A stretch of DNA of 64,000 bases from Rutpela maculata (lineage: Eukaryota > Arthropoda > Insecta > Coleoptera > Cerambycidae), in NCBI GenBank assembly GCA_936432065.2, contig OW386288.2, positions 12,822,706 through 12,886,705 of the forward strand, written 5' to 3'. The notes under the pieces were generated by a model, which saw only the letters and a program-made list of their open reading frames with translations, was not told the origin of the DNA and made no database searches. The position numbers and the translations under genes were made by a program. Shown piece by piece: positions 23,114-32,789 of this stretch (the first letter of the stretch is position 1; the number at the start of each line of letters is the position of its first letter).

Positions 23114-23231
23114 AGGATAAAATTATCCTAAAAAATGTTAGTGGGAGACTTCGTTCAGGCGAACTCTGCGCCATTATGGGCCCTTCCGGTGCGGGAAAAT
23201 CTACGCTGCTCAACATCTTGACAGGATATAA
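23114..23231 (+). CDS. Exon of an ABCG (white/ABCG1-type) half-transporter, Walker A
   Basis: This is a 118-bp exon between a strong acceptor (TTCTTTGTTTCAG, 23101-23113) and donor (GTAAGTG from 23232). Read in phase it gives about 39 residues: DKIILKNVSGRLRSGELCAI followed by MGPSGAGKSTLLNILTGY. GPSGAGKST is the Walker A motif (P-loop); the preceding ILKNVSGRLRSGEL is the usual lead-in of ABCG nucleotide-binding domains. Members are ATP-driven half-transporters that dimerise in membranes and move lipids, sterols or pigment precursors. Which subfamily member this is cannot be decided from one exon. No stop or frameshift is present. The flanking exons (start and Walker B/signature) were not found in the window, so the gene must have large introns. 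It is the only convincing host exon seen. Confidence 0.85.
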
Positions 23232-23536
23232 GTAAGTGTTTTTGAAATTTTATAAATATAACCGAAACGTGGATCAGTTTATGACCCCGTACGAATTTTT
23301 GTTTGATATTGAAGGTTAAATCAAAGTTAACAAAATTTTCTATATTTTTACGTCCTCATTTTCTTTTACGAAATAGTAATTTACGTTACAAGACCGGAAA
23401 GAGTTTTTTTGCTGGCCAACCCAAGCAGATTCCAAGCTTGGGGAGGCCTGCAAAACACTGTTTTTCGGTAGTGTAACGTACAATTTTTTTTTGTATTATT
23501 TTTTAAATGAATTTTCACTTATAATATCACAAGAGC

Positions 23537-23663
23537 TTAAATTATTTCCGAAAATTTTCTTGAGGGCGCGAATATTTTGAAAATTATCCCGAGTCGCGAA
23601 GCGACGAGGGATAATTTTCTTAAAATATTCGTGCTCGAAAGAAAATTTCCCGGAATAATTTAA
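23537..23663. repeat. Perfectly nested hairpin upstream of the recombinase ORF
   Basis: The sequence folds back on itself over about 55 bp per arm: TTAAATTATTTCCGAAAATT pairs with the region ending GGAATAATTTAA, and GAATATTTTGAAAATTATCC with GGATAATTTTCTTAAAATATTC. The apex, GAGTCGCGAAGCGACGAG, is itself palindromic. It may be a terminal or recombination structure of the tyrosine-recombinase element that follows. Confidence 0.7.
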
Positions 23664-23899
23664 GTTTGCGTGGTATTCGGTAAGAAAATTTCACACCACT
23701 TAACACCATAATTTGGAAAAAAATTATTAATCCAACCTGACATTTTAAATTAATTTCACTGCTTGTCAAGTTGGCCAGGGTATTGTTGTTTTTGACATAT
23801 TATGTTGATTTGTCATTTTTGTTTAACCGGTTCTGTCACAAAGCTTAATAATTACTAGTTTAAAAAGTCTGTTGTTGAGTTTAATAAGTGTATAGCGAA

Positions 23900-25099
23900 A
23901 TGTCGCGATTTGGTAAAGAAAATCAACAAGTAATTAGACAAGAAATTCAAAATATAACACCAGATAACACCCGAAAATCAAAATCAAGTGTATGGAAACA
24001 ATTTGTTGAATTTTGTGACGAAAAGTTGTATAATATTCATGAGTGTATGAGTGTAGTACAGGTGGCTACTATACTGGAGGACTACGCATTTAATATGAAA
24101 AAGAAAAATTTTGAAGATTATAAGGAAAGTGTGGTCAAAGTGATGTGGAACTCTACTGCTAAGCAGTTACAAGAAATTTATTACGAAAAATATAAAATAA
24201 AATTTAATCCGTTTTCTGATGTGGAATTTGCGACCGCCAGAGCTGCACGCGATGCTAAGCGCAAAAAATTACAGAGAGACCCATTAAAAAGAAAAGTGAG
24301 TGCTTCAGCCTTAACCAGCGACGAATACAAAAAAATTATTGAAATGTGGGATGAAAATACTCCAGATGGATTGCAGCGTAGATTTTTTCACATAGTTTCA
24401 CATGAGCTGGCATGGAGAGGAGGGGAAGGATATTCTGCGTGTATCCAAGAAACTGATAATTTCGGAAACCCAAAAGGTCGGATAGAATATAATCCAATAT
24501 TCTCCAAAACCACACAAGGTGGTTCTAAAAAACTGTCGGATAGTAAATGGTTGATTACAAATTTCGATAATACACAAATGTGTCCGGTTCGTTTGTTTAA
24601 GAAGTTGATGGAAAAAAGGGGAAATCTTATTCAGACCGACAGATTATTCTTAACACCAAACCCATACTGGAGTCAACCCAATTCGAAAGGATGGTACAAG
24701 AATAGCCCAGTTGGTAAGAACATTGTATCTTCATGGTTTAAATCAGCAGCCTCTGATATAGGAATTGACACTAAAAAAGTAAAAATAACTAATCATTCTG
24801 CAAGAGCAACAGCTGTTTCGAAATTGGCCAAGGAAGGAGTTGGTGAACAACAGCTCATTAAAATTACTGGACACAGTAATAGTCAGTCAATCAAACTTTA
24901 CTTACAATTGGACGTTGAACATCATCATCAGATGATTGAATCCATGAGGAGAATTTCATCAAGTACTAGCAAGTTTAATCATGATCAGAGCACAATGCAA
25001 AATAAAACAGAAAGTACCCAGATTCAACCCACCAATTCAAGCCAGCCCACAAACATTTATAATAATTGTGTTTTACTTCCACATCCAGTGGAAGTATAG
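23900..25099 (+). CDS. Crypton-type tyrosine recombinase, near-intact ORF with altered C-terminus
   Basis: The frame is uninterrupted for 399 codons from the ATG at 23900; an in-frame GTG 12 bp upstream is not needed. Residues 25-100 look like an N-terminal SAM-like/core-binding domain. The catalytic domain follows from about 140: Arg173 in AWRGGEGY, HSAR at 299-302 (H-x2-R), His326 in ITGHSNSQS, and Tyr334 in KLYLQLD, the presumed nucleophile. This is the R...HxxR...H...Y layout of tyrosine recombinases, and the overall form resembles eukaryotic Crypton/KIAA1958-like proteins. It would cut and rejoin DNA to move its element. The last ~10 residues and the stop (from 25075) come from a HINE-like repeat inserted at the 3' end, so the native tail is lost. 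All catalytic residues are kept. It lies in the same orientation as the ABCG exon and probably within its intron. Confidence 0.85.
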   Translation: MSRFGKENQQVIRQEIQNITPDNTRKSKSSVWKQFVEFCDEKLYNIHECMSVVQVATILEDYAFNMKKKNFEDYKESVVKVMWNSTAKQLQEIYYEKYKIKFNPFSDVEFATARAARDAKRKKLQRDPLKRKVSASALTSDEYKKIIEMWDENTPDGLQRRFFHIVSHELAWRGGEGYSACIQETDNFGNPKGRIEYNPIFSKTTQGGSKKLSDSKWLITNFDNTQMCPVRLFKKLMEKRGNLIQTDRLFLTPNPYWSQPNSKGWYKNSPVGKNIVSSWFKSAASDIGIDTKKVKITNHSARATAVSKLAKEGVGEQQLIKITGHSNSQSIKLYLQLDVEHHHQMIESMRRISSSTSKFNHDQSTMQNKTESTQIQPTNSSQPTNIYNNCVLLPHPVEV

Positions 25100-25752
25100 T
25101 AACAAAAAAATTTTTAAAAATTTTTATTGTTCAAATAGGCTTAGAATGTCACGAAACGTCGAGATTTTAAGTTTGAGCGAAAAAAAAATTTCTGTCTGTC
25201 GGTCTGTCTGTAACTTTTTTTGTGCTCACGTTTACTCTGGAACCGTTTGAGATATTGACTTGAAATTTGATACTCATATGTACTTTAACGAGATCTAGAA
25301 CTAGATTATATTTTCATCTTGTTCCGTCGAAGGGGGGTAAATTTGGGGAAAATAGGTAAATCAAGCAGGTAAGAGTCCATAAAATTGGTATTTAGTATAT
25401 ATAAGAGAAGCTGAGGTCTCAAAAAAAAATTTGGCATCAGCCACCCCCATTACCACCCCACCCCATTATTAAAGGGGATGAAAAAAAATTGTGATTTAGG
25501 GTGTGTACAAGAACCAGAAACCTCAAAATGTTTTTTTACTTCATCCATCCCCACTACCACCCCCTTATCACCACCCCCACGCCACTACCGATGTGGGGTA
25601 TCGTTTTCTGGGTTTTTGGGGTAGATGATTTCAAATATTATATTATTAAAGTTCCATAAACAATTATTTCCATATACAAAATTTTTTCGTTGTGAGTGAC
25701 TTGGATAGAGAATCTGGATGTGGAAGTAGTGATTACTTGGGCAGCGGTTTTT
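25075..25752 (+). mobile_element. HINE-like repeat, full-length copy, in the recombinase gene
   Basis: This is a complete copy from ACTTCCACATCCAGTGGAAG to GGGCAGCGGTTTTT. It supplies the stop codon of the recombinase ORF (TAG at 25097-25099). Immediately beyond it, TAATATTAATAAAACC could continue the original frame for about nine codons to a TAA. See 53787-54440 for the family description. Confidence 0.9.
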
Positions 25753-27650
25753 AATATTAATAAAACCTATAATAATTAAATTTATTTCGTTATTATTTTG
25801 CTTATTAGTCGATATCATTAGAGATTTGCCAATGAAGATATTAGTTCAACATGAAATAAATTCTAAACAAATCATATAGGTATATCCACCATATTTCGTT
25901 AAATAAAAAAAAACTTTAGTTACACCAAATGCTAAAACTCTGATGGGTATTAGTTCAGTCTATCGCCCTTTCATAATTTTAGGTTACTAAAGGTGGTAGA
26001 AATGTATTTTTTGTTAAAGTAATCCATAACACTTCTAATTTAAAAAATATAATATTAACATGGTTTGTTGCAGTAGGTGGCCGTGATATAGGCGGCCATG
26101 CTTTTGACAGATGAGGTTTATATTGGTAAATTACATTAAGTTACTGTATAGTAAACCAGTAAACAAAGATATTTTTATGTAAAACATTTCTTGTAAGCAT
26201 TTGCGTTAAACAATTTGAGAAAAATGGAATGCTTTGAAAAGTACAATTTATGTAAATACTGCAGAGTTGAGTCAAGCGCAAATATGTCATCCAAGATTAA
26301 TATATTTAACGAATTTAATGGAAGATTGCGATCAGGAAGCGTTAGAGTCGAATGGTTTGTTTACGAAAATCCAAAGAAAGTCTGCTGCAGATGTCAAGTA
26401 AATATGGCCTTTTGCGTAAAAGAGATTTGAACAAAATTGTTTCAAAATATTACATATATGTCTTAAAACACAGACATCTAATTAATTCGTCACCTTCCTA
26501 TTCACCATTAAGAAGAGAGGATGGGTTAGAATTCAAGCAACATTTAAATCTTACTATGTTTGTACATCCTACGTTTTTTGAATTATAAATTGTTAATGCA
26601 TAATAATTTAACAAATTTGTGTTTTCTGTTTAATGAAACTTTATAGCGAATAAAAAATAATAATGTTAATTCAGAAATTTTGCATTATTCACAGGTATAT
26701 CTACATTATTTAATGGTTGTAGATCATATGTTTACCTGTTCAACTGTCAAAAAATGTTCAGTTAAATATCGTGGCGCCTCGAAAAAATTTCCGGAAATTT
26801 TTTTAATTGCCATGGTAACTAGTCAAAATTAAGGTATCTTATTGGTTAAAAAGTAGAGGTGTGAAATTTTCTAACAAATACAACGACAAACAATAATAAC
26901 TAATTAAATAAAATATTTTTACTACCGACACTATTATACAACTTCAATTTCTGCTTGTAACCGTCAAAATCTGAATCCATATTTTCCATAACTTGTGAAA
27001 ACTCGTAAAAGTTAAGTGTATTTATCTGTGACACTTCTGAACAATTAACACAAATTCGTGTCCATAGCAACGAGAATAACGGATCGGAAAAGCTTTTGCC
27101 GATCTCTAATGTCACTCTCCGGTCTAGCCCGGGTAAATGTTAATTTTTGGCGGATTATTTCTCCAGAAAAGGTGTATTTTAAGCATTTTAAATTTACCAA
27201 TATTGTATAGTAAAACAGTAGTTATTTGTAAGTGCTGAAAAATGCGATTTACACATTTTTTAGTGGAACAACATTAACACCATCATATAAAGTAGGTTTA
27301 AAACTTTAAATACACGCCTTGCAAAAATTTTTTAGGTCAAGAATATCCTAACAGCCGAGCGATCATAGCCAACTCGCTCTTAAAATATTATAATTAAAAA
27401 AATGTCAATTTAATGTCAGTTTCCATGGCAGACTGTCAATTCAGGTTGGACACGGTATATATTTTTTTAAAATAAAAAATTGTACGTACCTACTCATGAT
27501 TTGTTGACAGTTTTTATCAATATATATTATAAATAAAACATTTAATGTAAGAAATAATATTTTGTTTAAAAATATAAAGAAGCAGATTTTCTAGTTTACA
27601 ATGTATTATTTATAATACAGCGGTGAGAGCATAAATCATGAGGTTTAGTC
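25753..27650. other. Probable 3' part of the recombinase element, then AT-rich DNA
   Basis: No clear gene. Plus-strand frames at 26215-26430 and 26352-26588 overlap in different frames and have no recognised motif. At 26862-26880 GTGTGAAATTTTCT matches, in reverse, AGAAAATTTCACAC at 23681-23694. CGAAAAAATTTCCGGAAATT near 26779 resembles the hairpin at 23537. The recombinase element may therefore extend from about 23537 to 26880. The remainder holds nothing recognised. Confidence 0.35.
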
Positions 27651-28147
27651 CGAATAAGTGCGAGAGTTTTGAAACTATTGGAATCTGTAGATTTCGATGC
27701 CCCGAATGAAGTAAGAGAAGATGCAAAATTTGATGCGGCACCGCCATGTTGAAAAAATGGCGGACAAAAACAGTTTCTTTTAAATATCTCGCTTCGCGTG
27801 CCTCATGCGGCAAAAAAATGTTCTTATGAAAATAAAAGAGCATTAAGTTTTCTACAAAACATGTCCTATACATTTTTTCGTTAAACTGAATAGTTTCGGT
27901 GCAGCAGCCGATCGAAGTCAAGCATTCTTGACAAAATTAAGATTTTTTGTAATTTCTCAATTTAGTGCGACTTTTATGAAGGAGTATTTTTGTGTTGAGA
28001 CAAAATTTGTTTTCATACCTGAAAATCCTCAAATATAGTTGATTTTACTTGTCTGCTAAGCATAACTCAATGTTCAATACTCGTTTCCACACCACCTTGA
28101 GGTAGAGTATATGGTGCTTTTTTTACGTGGTTGTCCTCTATAGCATT

Positions 28148-28562
28148 AATTCAGGACATATTATCCAGTCCAGAATGGGGTTGGAAATAGAGCAAAGCTG
28201 GGCTTACACTAGTAACAATGCTGAAAGATCCTGCTTCTGAAAAGCTACTTAAATTTCTTTCCTGTAAATGCAAGAAAGGGTGTAGTGCAGCAATGTGGTT
28301 GTAGAAAGGCAGGGTTAAAATGTTCTGTAAATTGCAAATTTTATAACGGACAAAGCTGCGACAATGCACCATGCACCAGCAACAGTTGACGAGCTTCATG
28401 ACGATGAGGAAGTCGACTGTCGACTCTCCAGTCGAAACATTTCTCGCAAGCATGGAGAACAATCAATACGTAGAATCAGTGGACACCGAAACGGAACCAA
28501 TTTCCGAAGAAAGTATTGTTGAAGACTACAACGAACCTGGACCTTCGGCATCAAGCACCTAA
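28148..28562 (+). pseudogene. Cysteine-rich C-terminal gene fragment, multiply frameshifted
   Basis: Reading across three frames gives one coherent protein tail. First, QDILSSPEWGWK then a stop, DPASEKLLKFLSCKCKKGCS, then (after a shift near 28296) CGCRKAGLKCSVNC and NGQSCDNAP. After another shift comes VDELHDDEEVD, and finally an acidic serine-rich tail (28371-28562 frame) ending PGPSASST. The SCKCKKGCS...CGCRKAGLKC pattern is a metal-binding cysteine cluster of the type seen at the C-terminus of repeated insect genes of unknown function, reminiscent of CXC domains. At least three indels and one stop make it dead. It sits exactly between the arms of the palindromic element, so it probably belonged to it. 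Confidence 0.55.
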
Positions 28563-28825
28563 AACGCCTCAAGAAGCAGATTAGTCGTGGATTAGGCCTA
28601 TAGGGGACATATACTCTACCTCAAGGTGGTGTGGAAACAAGTATTGAACATTGAACTATGCGTAGCAGACAAGTAAAATCAACTATATTTGAGGATTTTC
28701 AGGTATAGAAACATTTGTCTGAACACAAAAATACTCTTTCATAAAAGTTGCACTGAATCGAGAAATTGCAAAATATAATTTTGTCGAGAATGCTCGACTT
28801 CGATCGGCTGCTGCACCGAAACTAT

Positions 28826-29238
28826 TGTGATGTGTTGCAACCCCTTAAATTAATTCAGATGTATTTGCACCTACTCGAGAAAGAACCTACCAGTAGTTCT
28901 AGAGTGATGACATCCGGAATTATCTAGAGGATGGTGGCGCCATCACAGAAAAATCAAGATCTGTCATTTTTAGGTATAAAAGACCGCATTCTCGGTGGGT
29001 AGTTCAGAAAGTATAGAAATTTTTGAAGTTTGATTGACAAGTGAGGTTAAGACTCGAAGTGAAAACAAGTGATAAACATTGTTATTTTTAGTCAGTAAAG
29101 TACATTTAAGTTATTAACAGTATTGTGAAGTATCCAGTAAGTTATTAAATAAAGTGTGTTAGTGGTTATCTCTTGTTATAATTTTTGAAACCCACGGAAT
29201 TTACAAGGGTGGTTTCCTAGGGGTGGGAACACGTTACA
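28826..29238 (+). mobile_element. Solo LTR of an LTR retrotransposon
   Basis: The 413-bp insertion starts TGTGATGTGTTGCAACCCC and ends AACACGTTACA, the TG...CA form of LTRs. It contains a promoter-like GGTATAAAAGACC (about 28972) and a polyadenylation signal AATAAAG (about 29147). The flanks are CTAT on the left and ATAT on the right, an imperfect 4-bp target duplication. Comparison with the other arm of the palindrome shows the insertion directly. No internal region is present. Orientation is set by the TATA box and AATAAA order. Ty3/gypsy is likely from LTR form. Confidence 0.8.
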
Positions 29239-29475
29239 ATATTTAGTTCAACGAAAAAATATATAAGACATATTTTGTAGAAAATACTGCTCTATTATTT
29301 TCATAAGAACATTTTTTGCCGTATGAGGCACTGGATGCGAGATATTTAAAAGAAACTGTTTTTGTGCGCCATTTTTTGAATATGGCGACGCCGGCGGCTG
29401 AGATCACATTTTGCATTTTTTCTTATTTGATTCAGGACGTCGAAATCTACAAATCTTTACTAAGAAAAAAACAAA

Positions 29476-30484
29476 TTAAAGATAATTTCAAGAGCTTTAA
29501 AAAATTATGAGCAACCTTTTTTTTTTAAATAATCAATGCTTTCGGATATGTTTAAATACTACGCGTACGATATTTCTTCCTCTGTTAAAATGCGCATTTA
29601 CAAGAAAAATCTATTTGATCTTAATATTTAATGCGATATTTACCAAAAAGCGGGCAAAAACGCAATGCCACCTCTGTTTTACCCATCCTCTACGTCCAGA
29701 GGGTAGATGATTCACCTAAGTATACGATACTAACCTATACGACTGATTTTCTTGTACCATTTGTTATGTTTCGACGTTTTTGATAGCTCCAGTTTTCCAA
29801 GATACTGGCGAAACGTGTATTTTGCGGCCACTTTTTCAAAATATCGTGACGGCGAGCTATCGACTATACATTTCGATTTACTAAAACTAACCCTCTTTTA
29901 AGGAGACTAGGTGGTTATATTGCATTATTATGCAATTTTTTTGTAGCATTGGATATGCTCCATTGACTTGTGCTATTGGCTTAATTTAAATACGTGTGTG
30001 TGTAAGTTCTAAACACGATAAAATCGTGCTGATTAACAACAATTGTTACAAAGTACTGAAAACTGCACGTGGAAAATACTAGTTATTAACAAGTATGGGA
30101 AGAGAATTGTATGTAAATATAATTTTTAAGTACCTATGACCAAGCATACCTATACTATATTGTTGCTATTATTGGGTCTGTTAAAATTTAAAATGCTTGT
30201 TTGTGGTTTGTAATCGTGTGCACTTGTCCATAACCTTCATTAACTCCTCTATTCTTGACTGTTTCAAGTTGTTATACTATTCTCAGCATCGAGGAGTCTA
30301 TCAACCGACAACTAACTGCCTGTGAAAAAATCTCATTCAGAGTAGTTGGTTATCAAAAATAATACATTCGATATTCAATCGTTAAAGACCGAATTATACT
30401 GAATAATGGCGAGACTTAAATTTAAGAAATTATTAGCTATCTGTATTCCAGATGCGTTAAAGTAGTGTAATTTATGAGTAGTTA
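29476..30484. other. Intergenic stretch, no recognised gene
   Basis: Short plus-strand frames at 29316-29710 run out of the palindromic arm and lack motifs. The rest (29711-30484) shows no coding sequence or repeat that I recognise. Confidence 0.4.
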
Positions 30485-30845
30485 TAAACGTCAACTGCAA
30501 TATGGCATCCCACAGGGCTAGGACCAACATTATTTTCAATTTATTTTAATGAATTTCTTTTCCTTAAAACACAGTGCAAAATAATATTTCACGCTGACGA
30601 CACTGTTCTACTCCTGGAGCAGATAAAAGAATTGTTAGTAGTAGAATTTTTCAAAATTCAACAGTGGTTGACCTAAAATCTACTTACGCTAAATATAGAT
30701 GAAAGTAAATTTATGTGTTTCAGTATTTACAACAAATTTTTACCCAATATTCAAATAATAAAGTTGCACACATTTCCTTGTATTTCAAATAATTATTTCA
30801 ATTGGCACTGTGTCCAATTATTAAAACCTATCAATAAATAGTGTG
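30485..30845 (+). pseudogene. LINE reverse-transcriptase fragment
   Basis: The plus strand encodes LQYGIPQG, a stop, then GPTLFSIYFNEFLFL and KIIFHADDTVLLLEQ, followed by QQWLT, a stop, and LLTLNIDESKFMCF. These are the GxPQGS and YxDD-type (here HADD) boxes of a LINE RT in correct order and spacing. In-frame stops and loss of flanking domains make it a relic. A HINE-like copy abuts it at 30856. Confidence 0.75.
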
Positions 30846-30855
30846 AAATACAATT

Positions 30856-31130
30856 TTACCCCCCAACTTTTCGACGGAATAAGATGAAAATACAATCAAG
30901 TTCCAGATCCCGTTAAAGTACATACGTGTACCAAATTTCAAGTCAATATCTTAAACGGTTCCAGAGTAATCGTGCGCACAAAAAAAGTTACAGGCCGACA
31001 GACAAACAGAAATTTTTTTTTCGCTCAGATTTAAAATCTCGACATTTAATGACATTCTAAGCTTATTTGAACAATAAAAATTTTCAAATTTTTTTTTTGT
31101 CGTTACTATACTTCCACTGTATGTGAAAGT
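30856..31130 (-). mobile_element. HINE-like repeat, 5' fragment
   Basis: This is the 5' third of the family in minus orientation: ACCCCCCAACTTTTCGACGG, GGTTCCAGAGTAATCGTGCG, and the end CTTCCACTGTATGTGAAAGT. The hairpin carries two mismatches to the consensus, so it looks like an older copy. Confidence 0.85.
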
Positions 31131-31207
31131 AATTAATAATACTAATAATAATTTTATTAGTCAAACAGTAATTACATCGTGTTTTGACAAATCAAGTAAA
31201 AGAATAT

Positions 31208-31884
31208 AAAAAACCACTGCCCAAGGAATCACTACTTCCACATCCAGACTTTCTATCCAAGTCTCTCACAACGAAAAAATTTTGTGTGTGGAAATAATTG
31301 TTTATGGAACTAATAATATAATATTTGAAATCCTCTACCCCAAAAACCCATAAATCGACACCCCATATCGCTAGTGGGGTGGGGGTGGTGATAGGGGGTG
31401 GGTGAAGTAAAAAAATATTTTGAGGTTTTTGGTTCGTGTACACAGTACACACACTAAATCACAATCTTTTCTCATCCCCTTTAATAATGAGATGAGGGGT
31501 GGTAATAGGGGTGGCTAATGCCAAAAAACTTTTTGAGACCGTAGCTTCTCTTGTATATAGTAAATACCAATTTTATTGACGCTTACCTACTTCATTTACC
31601 TATTTACCCCAATTTACCCCCCAACCCTTCGACGAAACAAGATGAAAATATAATCTAGTTCCAGATCTCGTTAAAATACATACGTATACCAAATTTCAAG
31701 TCATTATCTTAAACGGTTCTAGAGTAAACGTGCGCACAAAAAAGTTACAGACAGACAGATAGGCAGAAATTTTTTTCATTCAAACTTAAAATCTCGACGT
31801 TTCATGACATTCTAAGCCTATTCAAACAATAAAATTTTTTAAATGTTTTTTTCTCGTTACTATACTTCCACTGGACGTGGAAGT
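31208..31884 (-). mobile_element. HINE-like repeat, full-length copy
   Basis: Complete in minus orientation, from AAACCACTGCCCAAGGAATC to CTTCCACTGGACGTGGAAGT. It lies only 77 bp from the fragment at 30856-31130 and has the same orientation. Confidence 0.9.
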
Positions 31885-32020
31885 AATATAAATAAAAACA
31901 CATAAGACTAAGATATAACATGTAACATTATGATAAAGTCCTTCTATAGTCAAAGATGGTATGTAACATATAAATATAAACATATACATGCATAAAACAC
32001 AAGTATATAACAAATATTTA

Positions 32021-32175
32021 GGGGTCTACACACAATCCAGCGGCAGGGACCCATCATGTCATGTCGGCATGCTTTGAAGTCATTCGTAAAAGTGAACTGG
32101 TCCGCTGGAATTCCCCTTATCTTCAAAGCGTACCAACAATGCCGGATCCCTGCCGCTGGATCGTGTGTAGACCCC
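32021..32175. mobile_element. MITE with TTTA target duplication
   Basis: The 155-bp element has inverted ends GGGGTCTACACACAATCC / GGATCGTGTGTAGACCCC extending about 30 bp through CAGCGGCAGGGA. TTTA flanks both sides exactly (32017-32020 and 32176-32179). The middle is non-coding. The 4-bp duplication argues against Tc1/mariner (TA) and hAT (8 bp); the superfamily is unsettled. Confidence 0.85.
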
Positions 32176-32179
32176 TTTA

Positions 32180-32789
32180 GGATTTGAACTGAATATAGTC
32201 AACACCATAATAAACAACATAATATATAACATATAATAACACAAATGTACATATAATTAAAATCTGTTAGATTATAATAAGCACTGGCAGTTTTAATTTT
32301 ATTTTAAACTGTCTAATGGGCGATTCCTTAATAACATTTGGATTAAATAATTCAATTCCAAAGTTAATTTTCTTTACCTACGATCACTACTGTAAATAGT
32401 AAAAAACACTACCTGCCATCTATGTAAGTTGAATTTTACATATTGTAAACAAAACGCACTGTAAACAAATCGCACGGTAAACAAAACGCACGAGACGCAA
32501 TTATAGGTGGCTTATATCGCTATCGCGGGGTTTAAAAAAACAAATGCGCCTACGTAATTTTCAAATGCTGTCAAAACTGACATAATATTTGTTGAATTAT
32601 ATTGTTGACAAATAAACTAAATTCAGATTTTACTAAATAAATAAATATGATCGTAGGTAAAGTATAGTACATAATTCGAGTTGTAAAGCAATTACGCACT
32701 CATGGAAATACGCACTCGCCGCTACGCGGCATCGTGCTTAACTTTTCCATTCGTGCGTAATATGCTTCTTACAACACTCATTACGTAAT
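32180..32789. other. Intergenic stretch, no recognised gene
   Basis: Short repeats of GTAAACAAAACGCAC / GTAAACAAATCGCAC occur three times in tandem near 32448-32492. Around 32695-32770 GCACTC...CGGCATCGTGC and TTCGTGCGTAATATGCT form a weak hairpin. Nothing else was recognised. Confidence 0.4.

Larger units (their letters stand above)
27655..29475. mobile_element. Large palindromic element (~480-bp arms) with a broken gene inside
   Basis: The left arm (about 27655-28115) and right arm (about 28608-29475, interrupted) are inverted copies. Examples are GGTGCAGCAGCCGATCGAAG against CTTCGATCGGCTGCTGCACC, and CCACACCACCTTGAGGTAGA against TCTACCTCAAGGTGGTGTGG. The right arm is cut by a 413-bp solo LTR (28826-29238). 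Between the arms (28116-28607) lies a frameshifted cysteine-rich coding fragment. Outer ends are diverged and no target duplication was found. Confidence 0.8.

Noticed and set aside
23888..23899. GTG as start of the recombinase
   Set aside because: The ATG at 23900 lies four codons in and gives a sensible N-terminus; non-ATG starts are rare in animals.
26215..26588. ORF containing NGRLRSG, similar to the ABCG lead-in GRLRSGE
   Set aside because: The similarity is seven residues only, with no P-loop after it and no splice sites.
27610..28462. Minus-strand frames in the palindromic element
   Set aside because: They are antisense to the cysteine-rich fragment or lie in non-coding arms.
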